Source of the DNA: Corynebacterium guangdongense
Lineage (GTDB): Bacteria > Actinomycetota > Actinomycetes > Mycobacteriales > Mycobacteriaceae
Direction of reading: 5' to 3'
Assembly: GCF_030408915.1 (NCBI RefSeq)
Contig: NZ_CP047654.1
Span: forward strand, 434,001-498,000
DNA length: 64,000 bases
Position numbers and translations under genes: made by a program. The notes under the pieces were generated by a model. The model saw nothing but the letters and a program-made list of their open reading frames with translations. It was not told the origin of the DNA and did not search any database. Of the stretch, positions 16,983 to 25,898 are shown in pieces. Position 1 is the first letter of the stretch. Each line of letters starts with the position of its first letter.

Positions 16983-19900
16983 CTACTCCCGCACCGGCAG
17001 CGACGCCACCCACTGATCGCCCGGATTGAGCCGATGATGCACCCCGCGCACGACCACGTCCAACGGCGTCAGCGCCCGGGCGTGCAGATGCAGCGTCACC
17101 TCGTCCTGGGTGATCCGCACCTGAAGCGGCTGGCCGAGGAAATGAATCTGGAAGCCGACCTCCGGCACGGCCCGCGGCAGGTTCGGGTCGAGGACCACGT
17201 CGTCGCCGCGGATCTGGAGCCCGGAGTAGGCGCGCATGAGCATGTCGACGGTGCCGCTCATGACACCGAGGTGGATGCCCTCGGACGTCGAGGACCCTTG
17301 CTCGTTGTCGAGGTCGGCCACGAGCGCCTGCTGGTAGAGCTCCCATGACCTGTCGAGGTCGTGGCGGGAGTACGCCCAGGCGTGGATGAACTCGCTGAGC
17401 GTGGATCCGTGGGTGGTGCGCTCGACATAGTAGTCGATGGTGTCCGCGATCTGCTTCCTGGTCATCCGGTAGCCCATCCGTGCCAGCACCGCGCCGAGCT
17501 CATCCCCGGAGAAGAGGTAGAAGAGCATGAGCACGTCCGCCTGCTTGGACACCTTGTAGCGGTTCGGGCTGTCGCCCTCGGCCGCGAGGATAAGGTCCAT
17601 CCGGCCGATGTCGCCGTATTTCTCGTGGTAGCCCTCCCAGTCGAGTTCCTCCAGTTCCTCGTAACCGTCGAACTGGCTGAGGACTCCGTCCGTGTGGAAC
17701 ACCAGCCGCAGGCGACGGGAAATATGGTCCCAGGTCTCCACCTCGGTGTCGCTGAGACCCAGGCGGGAGCGCAGGGCCTCGCTGTCGTGCGGGTCGAGCA
17801 GCCGCAGCGCCTCCCCGGCGCAATTGAGGATCCGTGAGGTCAGGACGTTGGTGTAGGCGTTGTCGCGCAGGCCCTGGCCCGGGGCGTCCGGGTAGCCGTC
17901 GTGGAACTCGTCCGGGCCCATGATCCCGTGCAGCGAGTAGCGGTCGGCCTTCTCGTCGTAGACGGCCCTGGTCACGAAAAAGCGCGCGACCTCGATGAGC
18001 AGTTCCGCACCGTGGTCGGTGAGGAACGCCTGGTCGCCGGTGGCCTTGTAGTACTGCCAGACGGCGTAGGCCACGTCGAGACCCACGTGGTACTGGTTGT
18101 GGGAGTTGTCGGGCATCCACTCCCCGGTCATCGGGTTGTACAGCTGCGAGGGCGTCTCCTCGCGGCCGTCCGAGCCGGACTGCCAGGGGAAACGCGCACC
18201 CTGGCCGCCTTCCAGCAGGGCGGCGTGGCGTGCCTCGTCGAGGCGACGATAGCGGTACATCAGCAGGGCGCGGGTGAGCGCGGGCTGGCGCAGGCTCAGG
18301 GTCGGGTACACGAACAGCTCGTCCCAGAAGACGTGTCCGCGGTAGCCCTCGCCCTGCAGGCCCCGGGCCGGGGTGCCGGCGTCGAGGTCGCGGGAGGCCA
18401 GCGCGGTGTTCTGCAGGACGTGGAAGGTGTTGAAGGTCAGCGCCCGGTGGTTGGTTCGCCCGGCCTCGAGCTGGACGTTGAAGACGTTCCAGAGCTTGCT
18501 CCACGCCGCGGCGGAGGCGGCGGCGACCTCGGCGACGGACCCGGTGCGCTCGAGACGTTTGGTGGCGTCGAGAAGCGGGGTGGACAGGGCGGGGTCGCGG
18601 GAGGTGACGGCGACGGCGAGCTTGTCGACGTAGAGCGGCTCGCCCGCGCGGGCCGGGGTCCGCCAGACGTCGCCGGCCAGGCGGGGGCCGTCGGCGCGGG
18701 CGGGATCCCCGCCGCCGGAGACCCAGGTGCGCGTGCCGACGGCGACGTCGACGTCGGACTGGAGCGTCCGGGTCTCCAGGACGACGGCGGTGTCGTCGAC
18801 GTGGTGGATCGCCGGGACCGACAGGTGGCGGGTCTCCAGCGCGTGATCGTCCTCGACGTTGCGGTTGCGCACGTCACCGTTGATCGCCGAGTGCACGGTG
18901 ACCTCGCCGGACCAGTTTTCGGGGATGACCTCCACCCGCAGGGCGGCGGTGTGGGCGTCGGCCAGGGAATGCAGGTGGTGGGTCGAGACGGTGGTGATGC
19001 GCCCGTCCGGCGCCCGGCGCACCGTGGTGCGCCGCGAGACGCCGGTACGCAGGTCCAGTTCCTGGCGCTCATCCAGGATCTCGTCCGCGGAAGGCAGCAG
19101 CGCGTGGCCGTCGGCGTCGGTGATGCGCACCCAGGTCCAGTCCGGGGTGTTCACCAGGTGCTCGGTCTCGGCCACGGCGCCGGCGGTGTCGGTGAGGTCG
19201 GAGAGCACGCGGTTGTACACCCCGGCCAGGTAGGAGCCGGGGTAGTGGACGCCGTCGTCGACGGTGCCCGGTACGGCAGCGCGGGTGCCCCAGTAGCCGT
19301 TGCCGGTGCCCAGGGCCGCCTCGCGCTCCCCCTCCTTCTCGGGGTCGGGGGAGTCGTACGCGAGCAGGTGGGTCGAGGGGACGTCGAGCTTGTCCGACCA
19401 GCCCAGGCGCAGGTCGATCGTGGCCAGGTCGCGCAGCAGGCGGTCCGCACCGGCGTCGTAGAGGGCGTCGCCGGCGGTGTCCTTGTCCCGGAGGACGCCG
19501 AGGATGAGGCCGAATTTTCCCGCGAACGCGGCCGCCACGCCGCTGGTGGAGTCCTCGACGACGACCGTGTTGTGCGGGCTCGCCCCGAGGGCGGTGGCGG
19601 CCCGGAGAAACATGTCCGGGGCCGGCTTGCCCGCCAGCCGGTGGTCGCGGGCGGTGTTGCCGTCGACGCGCACGTCGAAGAGGTCGAGGATGCCGCCGGC
19701 GCCGAGCACGGCCTCGCTGTTGCGGGAGGCGGTGACCAGGCCGATGGGCAGGCCGGCCTCGCGGAGGCGGCGGATGAGCGCAACGGTGTCCTGGAAGACC
19801 CGGACCCCGTCGGCCGCCAGCGCGGCGTCGAAGTAGCCCTGCTTCCTGGCGGCCAGTTCGTCGACGGTCGTCTCCTCGACCACGACGTCGCGGGAGAGGA

Positions 19901-20156
19901 GAAAATCACGCACCCCGTCCTCGCGTGTTTTGCCGTCCACGTGGGTGCGGTAGTCGAAGGTGACGTCGAAGGGCCGGGGCTGGGCTCCCGCGGGGGCGAG
20001 GGAGGGGAGGGCCTCGTCGAAGAGTGTCTTCCACGCCCGCGCGTGCACGGCGGATGTGTCCGTGACCACACCATCCATGTCGAAAATGACCGCGTCCGGT
20101 TCCACCCGGCGGGCGGAAGTGAGGGTCTCGGCTGAAGGTTCCGGGATCTGGTTCAT
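16983..20156 (-). CDS. Fused HAD beta-phosphoglucomutase-like phosphatase and GH65 disaccharide phosphorylase
   Basis: 1057 residues. Residues about 20–265 are a HAD-superfamily domain of the beta-phosphoglucomutase type (nucleophile motif VIFDMDGVVTDTS; VVVEDSTSGVAAA). Residues about 275–1050 are a glycoside-hydrolase-65 phosphorylase of the trehalose/maltose/kojibiose class, with the general acid Glu in HGIMGPDEFHDGYPD and QADVLMLFYLF. The fusion could phosphorolyse a glucose disaccharide to beta-glucose 1-phosphate and convert it to glucose 6-phosphate in one chain; the exact sugar is undetermined. A -10 hexamer (TAGCCT, minus strand 20168–20163) lies 6 nt before ATG. It is divergent from the XRE gene. 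Confidence 0.92.
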   Translation of the reverse strand: MNQIPEPSAETLTSARRVEPDAVIFDMDGVVTDTSAVHARAWKTLFDEALPSLAPAGAQPRPFDVTFDYRTHVDGKTREDGVRDFLLSRDVVVEETTVDELAARKQGYFDAALAADGVRVFQDTVALIRRLREAGLPIGLVTASRNSEAVLGAGGILDLFDVRVDGNTARDHRLAGKPAPDMFLRAATALGASPHNTVVVEDSTSGVAAAFAGKFGLILGVLRDKDTAGDALYDAGADRLLRDLATIDLRLGWSDKLDVPSTHLLAYDSPDPEKEGEREAALGTGNGYWGTRAAVPGTVDDGVHYPGSYLAGVYNRVLSDLTDTAGAVAETEHLVNTPDWTWVRITDADGHALLPSADEILDERQELDLRTGVSRRTTVRRAPDGRITTVSTHHLHSLADAHTAALRVEVIPENWSGEVTVHSAINGDVRNRNVEDDHALETRHLSVPAIHHVDDTAVVLETRTLQSDVDVAVGTRTWVSGGGDPARADGPRLAGDVWRTPARAGEPLYVDKLAVAVTSRDPALSTPLLDATKRLERTGSVAEVAAASAAAWSKLWNVFNVQLEAGRTNHRALTFNTFHVLQNTALASRDLDAGTPARGLQGEGYRGHVFWDELFVYPTLSLRQPALTRALLMYRYRRLDEARHAALLEGGQGARFPWQSGSDGREETPSQLYNPMTGEWMPDNSHNQYHVGLDVAYAVWQYYKATGDQAFLTDHGAELLIEVARFFVTRAVYDEKADRYSLHGIMGPDEFHDGYPDAPGQGLRDNAYTNVLTSRILNCAGEALRLLDPHDSEALRSRLGLSDTEVETWDHISRRLRLVFHTDGVLSQFDGYEELEELDWEGYHEKYGDIGRMDLILAAEGDSPNRYKVSKQADVLMLFYLFSGDELGAVLARMGYRMTRKQIADTIDYYVERTTHGSTLSEFIHAWAYSRHDLDRSWELYQQALVADLDNEQGSSTSEGIHLGVMSGTVDMLMRAYSGLQIRGDDVVLDPNLPRAVPEVGFQIHFLGQPLQVRITQDEVTLHLHARALTPLDVVVRGVHHRLNPGDQWVASLPVRE

Positions 20157-20201
20157 AAGTACAGGCTAAACAAAGCCCCCGACAGCGGTAGACTGCGAAA
20201 C

Positions 20202-20486
20202 GTGGAGCCTGTCAAAAAAACGATGTCGAGCCCGCGCAACAAGCCGGGCAAGCCAGCCAGCGATGATCCGCGGCTGCAGGCGCTCGGCGCGCGACTAGCC
20301 GATCGCCGTCGGGAACTCGGCCGTCGTCAGCAGGACGTCGCCGAGGAGGCCGGAGTCTCCCGCTCAACTCTGCACACGATCGAGCGTGGCGGCACCGGCG
20401 TGCGCTGGGAGAAGGTCCTGGCGGTTGCCGAGGTGCTGCACCTGGACTGGGTGCTGGTCGACGCCGACGGGACCGCCGGGGACTAA
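20202..20486 (+). CDS. XRE-family helix-turn-helix regulator
   Basis: 94 residues, essentially one Cro/C1-type HTH domain (residues about 20–85: LADRRRELGRRQQDVAEEAGVSRSTLHTIERGG). The GTG at 20202 is favoured because TAGACT (20189–20194) is 7 nt upstream; an internal ATG at 20223 is the alternative. HipB-like size, but no HipA-type kinase is beside it. Divergent placement 45 bp from the GH65 fusion suggests it may regulate that gene. Confidence 0.85.
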   Translation: MEPVKKTMSSPRNKPGKPASDDPRLQALGARLADRRRELGRRQQDVAEEAGVSRSTLHTIERGGTGVRWEKVLAVAEVLHLDWVLVDADGTAGD

Positions 20487-20752
20487 GCCTCGGGTTCGCC
20501 GCGTTCTTCGCGGCGGCGCCGACGTTCCTCCTCTTCGCGGGCGGCCCGCTCCTGGGCCTCCTTCTCCCGGCGCTGCTTGAAGGCGTCCTTTTCCAGGCGC
20601 CAGAGGAAATCCTCGTCGTCGTCGGGACCCTTGATGGCGGGCTGTTCGGGGGCGGAACTCCGGTTCTGGCGGTTCCAGGTGCCCGGGCCGAAGGCCTTCC
20701 ACAGCAGGATCACCGCCACGATGATGAGGATGAGAAGCAGTACTCGTCCCAT
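20483..20752 (-). CDS. Small single-pass membrane protein
   Basis: 89 residues. One N-terminal helix (GRVLLLILIIVAVILLWKAF) is followed by a highly charged cytosolic tail rich in Glu/Arg (coiled-coil-like KDAFKQRREKEAQERAAREEEERR). It overlaps the convergent XRE gene stop by 4 bp. GGAAGG lies about 12 nt before ATG. Function unknown. Confidence 0.75.
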   Translation of the reverse strand: MGRVLLLILIIVAVILLWKAFGPGTWNRQNRSSAPEQPAIKGPDDDEDFLWRLEKDAFKQRREKEAQERAAREEEERRRRREERGEPEA

Positions 20753-20852
20753 GGGGTGACATCACCTTCCCTTGTCGCGTGTTGACCCACCAGTCTACTC
20801 CCGCCAGGGTTGCGACTTTCGATTGACGGGGTGATGGGTAGGATCGCCACTT

Positions 20853-21206
20853 GTGACTAACAACGACCAGACCCCGAACCCGTCCCAGCCGGCCGGAGCC
20901 GCCGCTCAGCCGCCGGAGCTGGATCCGGAGGTCCGCAAGCGGGCCAACCGCGCCGCCCTCAAGTACGGTCTGGCGCGCCTGGGGCTGTTCGTCGCGCTGA
21001 CCGTCGTCATCGCGGCGCTCGCCGGGCTCATCGGCGCCCCGGTGCCGGTGGTGATGAGTGCCCTGCTCGCCCTGATCGTGGCGTTCCCGCTCTCGATGCT
21101 GATCTTCCCGAAGATGCGCCTGGAGGCCAACGCCGCCGTCGCCGCCTGGGACGCCCAACGCAAGGCCCGCAAGCAGTGGGTCCGCAGCGAGCTGGAATCC
21201 CGCTAG
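20853..21206 (+). CDS. DUF4229-type small membrane protein
   Basis: 117 residues with a Gln/Pro/Ala-rich N-terminus, two transmembrane helices (about residues 45–65 and 68–87) and a basic C-terminus (AWDAQRKARKQWVRSEL). This resembles the DUF4229 family found near menA in corynebacteria. GTG start with TAGGAT (20839–20844) 8 nt upstream, so leaderless. Overlaps the convergent transporter stop by 4 bp. Confidence 0.75.
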   Translation: MTNNDQTPNPSQPAGAAAQPPELDPEVRKRANRAALKYGLARLGLFVALTVVIAALAGLIGAPVPVVMSALLALIVAFPLSMLIFPKMRLEANAAVAAWDAQRKARKQWVRSELESR

Positions 21207-22129
21207 CCGCCGAGCAGGAAGGCGACCATCAGCATCGCCGGCATCGACAGGAAGGTCGTCAGGAAGACGGTGTCGCGGGCGATGACCTCGCCCCGCCGGT
21301 AGGTGGCGGCGTAGTTGTAGATGTTCTGCGCCGTGGGCAGCGCGGACAGGATGACCGCCATGTAGGTCAGCTCGGGGGAGACGTCGAAGAGCCCGCACAG
21401 CAACCAGGCGATCAGCGGCATGCCGGCCACCTTGAGCGCGGTCGAGACCACCGTCGCGACCCGGTCCGAGGCCAGGATGCCGCCCACGGTCAGCGAGGCG
21501 CCGAAACTCATGAGAATCATCGGGACCGAGGCCCCGCCCAGAATCTGCAGTGGCGCGAGGATTGGCGCCGGCACCGTCCACCCCAGGTAGGCGATGAGCA
21601 TGCCGCCCAGCGCGGCGAGCACCACCGGGGAGGTCATCGCCGTGCGGATGCTGGTGAGGACGCGCCGGCGCGTCGAGCCCTGGCCGGAATCCGAGCCCAG
21701 GAAACCGAGGATGATCGGGGTGAACAGGCCCATCTGGACCACCAGGGTGGGCACGACGTGGGTGGCGTCGCCGAGCACGTAGAGCGAGACCGGCAGGCCG
21801 ATGTTGACCGAGTTGTAGTAACTCGAGGCCGACGCGCCCATGGTGGTCTTCGGGACGTCCATCCGGAAGAAGAGGCGCGAGGCGACGACGTAGACCAGCG
21901 AGGTCAGCACCGTCGCGGCGCTGATCACCAGCACGACGGGGGAGAGGAAGTTGTCAGGGTCGGCCACGACGACGCTGGAGAAGATCAGTGCCGGGCTGGC
22001 CGCGTAGAACGCCACCCGGTTGAACATGATCCGCTGCTCGCCCTCGCCGATCACGCCGCGCTTGGACAGCAGCCAGCCGACGGCGATGACCGCGAAGACG
22101 ATGGCGAAGCCGGTGATGACGTCTAACAA
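21203..22129 (-). CDS. AEC-family (auxin efflux carrier-like) transporter
   Basis: 308 residues with about ten hydrophobic helices. Motifs such as MLDVITGFAIVFAVIAVGWLLSKRG and LPTAQNIYNYAATYRRGE are typical of bacterial AEC permeases, which export organic acids or malonate-like compounds; the substrate here is unknown. TTG start. A -10 TATGAT on the minus strand (22169–22164) gives a short leader with a purine-rich GAGAGG site. Confidence 0.85.
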   Translation of the reverse strand: MLDVITGFAIVFAVIAVGWLLSKRGVIGEGEQRIMFNRVAFYAASPALIFSSVVVADPDNFLSPVVLVISAATVLTSLVYVVASRLFFRMDVPKTTMGASASSYYNSVNIGLPVSLYVLGDATHVVPTLVVQMGLFTPIILGFLGSDSGQGSTRRRVLTSIRTAMTSPVVLAALGGMLIAYLGWTVPAPILAPLQILGGASVPMILMSFGASLTVGGILASDRVATVVSTALKVAGMPLIAWLLCGLFDVSPELTYMAVILSALPTAQNIYNYAATYRRGEVIARDTVFLTTFLSMPAMLMVAFLLGG

Positions 22130-22253
22130 GGGAGAATCCCGCCTCTCAGGAGTATGCCGCTAGATCATACGTCCGGCTCGGGCGGCGGTGCCCGTCGGTG
22201 TGTCGTGGGCGCAGATCCGTGGACCGGTCGGGACCCCACTTTTCCCGCCCCAC

Positions 22254-22361
22254 GGAAATCACCAACCCCAGGGTGAGAACCCCCGGGTCAGCGGTGACCC
22301 TGGTGTTTGGGGCCCGAAACGGACTCACCCTGGGGTTCTCACCCTGGGTGTCGGGATTTCC
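22254..22361. repeat. Long interrupted inverted repeat downstream of menA
   Basis: Left arm 22254–22283 and right arm 22332–22361 are reverse complements at about 26 of 30 positions. They include a perfect 17-bp core (CCCAGGGTGAGAACCCC at 22267–22283 against 22332–22348) and a perfect 7-bp outer block (GGAAATC/GATTTCC), separated by equal 6-bp spacers. The loop is 48 bp. The motif TCACCCTGGG also recurs at 22325–22334 and 22339–22348. It could be a terminator-like structure, a REP-like element or a regulator-binding cluster. Confidence 0.7.
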
Positions 22362-22393
22362 CGGGGACGCCCGCCCCAGGCCCCCGATCCGAC

Positions 22394-23296
22394 TCAGCGC
22401 ACGTACCCGCCGACGAACATGGCGATGGCGGTGATGACGGCCCAGGCGAGCATGGCCTTTCCGGTGGAGCCGATGACCGGGATGAGGTCGCGGCCGGCCA
22501 CCCCGCGCCGCATCGCCAGGTTGCCCGGGGCCACCAGGGGAGAGGCGACCACGCCGAGCATCAGCGGCCACCACGCGAAGAAGTAGATGAGGGAGACGAT
22601 GAAGGGAACGGAGGACAGCATGGTGAAAAGGCGCCGGGATCCGGTGTCGCCGAGGCGCACGGCGAGGGTGATCTTGCCGGTGTCGCGGTCGGAGGGGATG
22701 TCGCGGATGTTGTTGGCCAGGTTGACCGACGCGGAGATCGACCCGATGGCCACGGCCGCCAGTGCGCCGACCCAGGTGATCGAGCCTGACTGGGTGTACT
22801 GGGTGCCGAGCACGGCGACGAGGCCGAAGAAGACGAAGACGGCGACCTCGCCGAGCCCCCGGTAGCCGTAGGGGTTCTTGCCTCCGGTGTAGAACCAGGC
22901 ACCGAGGATGGCGACGGCGCCGACGAGGATGAACCACCAGGCCGACCACAGCGAGAGCGCGACGCCGGCGACCGCCGCGACGCCGAAGGCGATGAACGCC
23001 GCCCGCTTCACGTGCGCGGGTTTGGCCAGTCCGCCGCCGGTGAGGCGGGCCGGGCCGGTGCGGTCCTCGTCGGTGCCGCGGATGCCGTCGGAGTAGTCGT
23101 TGGCGTAGTTGACGCCGATGATCAGCGCCCAGGCGACGATGAGCGCCAGCAGGGCGCGGCCCCAGTGGTGGGAGGCCCCGTCGTAGGCGGCGGCGCCGGT
23201 GCCGACGATGACCGGCGCCCAGGCGTTGGCCCAGGTGTGGGGGCGGGCGGCCTGAAACCAGTCGCGCCGGGTTGCGGGGTAACGCGTTGTAGACAT
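22394..23296 (-). CDS. menA: 1,4-dihydroxy-2-naphthoate polyprenyltransferase
   Basis: 300 residues of the UbiA prenyltransferase family, about eight or nine helices. The first Asp-rich motif is NYANDYSDGIRGTDEDR; the second appears as LANNIRDIPSDRDTGK. It prenylates DHNA to demethylmenaquinone in the membrane. The start is taken at 23296 (MSTTRYPAT) because AACAAT (minus strand 23309–23304) lies 7 nt upstream; the ATG at 23305 falls within that -10 element. Confidence 0.95.
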   Translation of the reverse strand: MSTTRYPATRRDWFQAARPHTWANAWAPVIVGTGAAAYDGASHHWGRALLALIVAWALIIGVNYANDYSDGIRGTDEDRTGPARLTGGGLAKPAHVKRAAFIAFGVAAVAGVALSLWSAWWFILVGAVAILGAWFYTGGKNPYGYRGLGEVAVFVFFGLVAVLGTQYTQSGSITWVGALAAVAIGSISASVNLANNIRDIPSDRDTGKITLAVRLGDTGSRRLFTMLSSVPFIVSLIYFFAWWPLMLGVVASPLVAPGNLAMRRGVAGRDLIPVIGSTGKAMLAWAVITAIAMFVGGYVR

Positions 23297-23373
23297 GGTC
23301 AACATTGTTCCTCATTCGTCGGCGAAGTGTCCGGGAGGGTCTAGAGTGAACAAGTCCGAACGGGAAGGTGCGT

Positions 23374-24234
23374 ATGTGGATTCGTTATGGGCTTGGTCAG
23401 GCCGTCAGTCTGGTGGTCACCCTGGTGCGGCTGGTTCCGTTGGCCATCCTCAACCGGGTGTCGAGGGAGCGGCTGCCGGACGCCACCCCCGCCGGCGTGG
23501 TCATTTCCATGACCACCCACGGCGCCCGGCTGGCGCATGTCCATTACGCGCTGGAGTCCCTGGCCCGGGGCAACATGGTCGCGCCGATGGTGCTGTGGCT
23601 GGACAAGAAGGACTTTGACGCGCCGTGGCCGGCCCCGCTGCGCCGCCTCGTCGACCGGGGGCTGCGGGTGCGCTGCTCGGATGGGGACTATGGTCCGCAC
23701 ACCAAGTACTGGGGGACCTTCAACGACGTGGCGGGCACGGCCACCCGGGTGGTCACGGCCGACGACGACATCATCTACCCCGAGTGGTTCCTCGAGCGGC
23801 TGGTGCTCGCCAACGACATCAGCCCGGATCGGATCGTGGCGCACCGGGCGCACCGGGTCAAGCTCAACGACGAGGGGGTCGCGCCCTACCGGCGCTGGAA
23901 ACCGGTGACCGGCACCCGTCCCACCGCCCGCAATTTCGCCACCGGGGTCTCGGGGGTGCTCTACCCGGCCTCGTTCATCTCCTACGTCGTCGGGCAGGGC
24001 ACGCGTTTCATGGGGGTCAGTCCGCGCGCCGACGACGTGTGGCTGCACCTGTGTGCCCTGCGTTCGGGCCATGAGGTGCGGCAGGTGTCGGGGCAGTCCC
24101 GCAATTTCGCGGTGATCCCGGCGACCCAGATGACGGCGCTGTCCTTCCACAACACGATGTTCGGCGGCAATGACGCCCAGATCGCGCAGGCCTACACCGA
24201 CGACGACGTGGCGGTGCTCAAGGCCGCGCGTTGA
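23374..24234 (+). CDS. Putative glycosyltransferase (GT2-like)
   Basis: 286 residues beginning MWIRYGLGQAVSLVV, a possible N-terminal membrane anchor. VVISMTTHGARLAHVHYALESL and the acidic metal-site-like VVTADDDIIYPEWFLERL resemble polysaccharide or capsule glycosyltransferases. The donor and acceptor are unknown. The ATG at 23374 has GGGAAGG 5 nt upstream; GTG at 23368 is less likely. It sits alone between menA (divergent) and menE (convergent). Confidence 0.75.
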   Translation: MWIRYGLGQAVSLVVTLVRLVPLAILNRVSRERLPDATPAGVVISMTTHGARLAHVHYALESLARGNMVAPMVLWLDKKDFDAPWPAPLRRLVDRGLRVRCSDGDYGPHTKYWGTFNDVAGTATRVVTADDDIIYPEWFLERLVLANDISPDRIVAHRAHRVKLNDEGVAPYRRWKPVTGTRPTARNFATGVSGVLYPASFISYVVGQGTRFMGVSPRADDVWLHLCALRSGHEVRQVSGQSRNFAVIPATQMTALSFHNTMFGGNDAQIAQAYTDDDVAVLKAAR

Positions 24235-25360
24235 AGAGCTTGACGACGCCCTGCCGGTCCACTTTGCCCGGCCCGATCAGGGGCAGCTGTGTTACGCGGC
24301 GAATGTCCTTGGGGATCTGCCAGCGGGGCAGGTGGGCCAGTCCGTCGAGGACGTCGCCGACCTCGGCCTCGCCGACGTAGGCGGCGACGATGGCCTGACC
24401 GAAGCGTTCGTGGGGGACTCCGACGACGCAGGCCTCGGAGACTCCCGGCACCTGCAGCATCTCCCTTTCGAGGACTTCGGGGTGCAGTTTCATGCCCCCG
24501 GAATCGATGACCGCGTCGAGGCGGCCGGTGACGGTCAACTTCCCCCCGTCCAACCGACCGCCGTCGGAGGTGGCGAACCAGCCGGGACGGGCGAAGGCCT
24601 CGTGTCCGGGCATGTTGCGGTAACCGTGGGCGATCATGGGGCCACCGAGATGGATACGCCCGTCGGGGTCGACCTCCACCTGCGCGCCGGGCAGGGGGGT
24701 GCCGTCGTAGACGCAGCCCCCGGAGGTCTCGGAGGAGCCGTAGGTGGTGACGACCGTGATCTGCATGGCCCGCGCAGCGGCGAGCAGCGTCGGGTTGATG
24801 GCGGCGCCGCCGACGAGGACGGCGTCGAAGAGCCGCAGGGCCTCGATACCTTCCAGGCTGTCCATGGCCTTGCCCAGCTGATGCGGGGTCAGGGAGGTGT
24901 AGACGCGGTCGCCGGTCTCGGCGAGTTCCCGGGAGGCGGCGGCGAAAGCCGGGACGGAGAAGCCCGCGGAGACGTCGATGGCCAGGGGGTCGACGCCGGC
25001 GACCAGGGAGCGGACGAGCACCTGCAGCCCCGCGATGTGGTGGGCGGGCATGGCCAGCAGCCACTGGCCCGCCCCGCCCAGGAATCGGTGGGTGGCGTCG
25101 GCGGAGCTGACGAGGTTGACGGGGGAGAGCAGCGCGCCCTTGGGCGGTCCGGTGGAGCCGGAGGTGGCCACGACGAGGGCGGTGTCCTCGTCGACGGGGG
25201 TGCCGGGGGCGAGGGTGGCGCGCAGCAGTTCGCGCCGGGCGGCGTCGTGGGCGGGGACCGGCAAAAGGGAACGCTGCCCGGCGATCGCCTCCTCCAGATC
25301 GCCGAGGATGGCGGTCGGGTGGTGGGGATCGACGGGCAGCAGTTCGAGGGGGCGGTTCAC
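24218..25360 (-). CDS. menE: o-Succinylbenzoate–CoA ligase
   Basis: 380 residues, ANL adenylate-forming enzyme. The AMP-binding P-loop is VVATSGSTGPPKGALLSP, and the hinge/C-terminal motif is TGRLDAVIDSGGMKLHPEVLE, with a catalytic Lys in GPGKVDRQGV. It activates OSB to OSB-CoA in menaquinone synthesis. GTG start with TACGAT (minus strand 25372–25367) 6 nt upstream, so leaderless. Its 3' end overlaps the convergent glycosyltransferase by 17 bp. Confidence 0.93.
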   Translation of the reverse strand: MNRPLELLPVDPHHPTAILGDLEEAIAGQRSLLPVPAHDAARRELLRATLAPGTPVDEDTALVVATSGSTGPPKGALLSPVNLVSSADATHRFLGGAGQWLLAMPAHHIAGLQVLVRSLVAGVDPLAIDVSAGFSVPAFAAASRELAETGDRVYTSLTPHQLGKAMDSLEGIEALRLFDAVLVGGAAINPTLLAAARAMQITVVTTYGSSETSGGCVYDGTPLPGAQVEVDPDGRIHLGGPMIAHGYRNMPGHEAFARPGWFATSDGGRLDGGKLTVTGRLDAVIDSGGMKLHPEVLEREMLQVPGVSEACVVGVPHERFGQAIVAAYVGEAEVGDVLDGLAHLPRWQIPKDIRRVTQLPLIGPGKVDRQGVVKLFNARP

Positions 25361-25381
25361 GGCTACATCGTAGCCCGGGGG

Positions 25382-25822
25382 TTAGGCGTAGGCCGGGGTG
25401 CGGGTCTCGGTGGTGGTGGTGCGGCGGGCGGCGAGGACGGAGTCGACGGACCAGGCGCCGGCGCCGTGGGCGGCGAGCAGCAGGCCGGCGGCGCCGATGA
25501 CGCCGACAAGCTCCCAGCCGCCGTTGGCGGCGAAGATGCCGTAGGCGACGTGGGCGGTGAGGGCGGCGACGAGCATCTGGAGGGCGAGCAGGCCGCCGAC
25601 GATGCGGGTGCCCAGGCCCAGGATGATGAGGATGCCGGCGATGATCTCGAAGGCGGCGACGAGCGGGGCGGCGGCGCCGGCGGCCGGGATGCCGATGGAG
25701 GCGAAGTAGCCGGAGATGCCCTCAAGGCCGGTCATGGCGAACTTGTCCCAGCCGTGGGCGATGAGCACGACGCCGAGGACGAGGCGGGCGAGAACAGCGG
25801 AAGCATTGGTGAACGTTGTCAT
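25382..25822 (-). CDS. DoxX-family membrane protein
   Basis: 146 residues (start MTTFTNASAVLARL) with four helices and the DoxX pattern LARLVLGVVLIAHGWDKF…GISGYFASIGIPAAG. Often linked to redox or membrane stress functions; no specific role is assigned. Start 25822 is preferred because TATGTT (minus strand 25835–25830) is 7 nt upstream; the upstream ATG at 25834 is inside that element. Confidence 0.87.
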   Translation of the reverse strand: MTTFTNASAVLARLVLGVVLIAHGWDKFAMTGLEGISGYFASIGIPAAGAAAPLVAAFEIIAGILIILGLGTRIVGGLLALQMLVAALTAHVAYGIFAANGGWELVGVIGAAGLLLAAHGAGAWSVDSVLAARRTTTTETRTPAYA

Positions 25823-25898
25823 GTCAGCGAACATACACGAGATGGTTTAATCTTCAAACTATCAACGGGGTGCGATTGTTTGTGAGTACGATTACGCC

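Noticed and set aside
17901..20135. 744-residue open frame antisense to the GH65 fusion
   Set aside because: Low-complexity Val/Gly/Asp composition and no start signal; the opposite strand encodes a clear HAD–GH65 protein.
20202..20752. Possible HipBA-type toxin–antitoxin pair
   Set aside because: The XRE protein resembles HipB in size, but the neighbouring small membrane protein is not a HipA kinase and is convergent.
22146..23315. 389-residue frame antisense/out of frame with menA
   Set aside because: Arg/Pro/His-rich translation of the menA region in the wrong frame.
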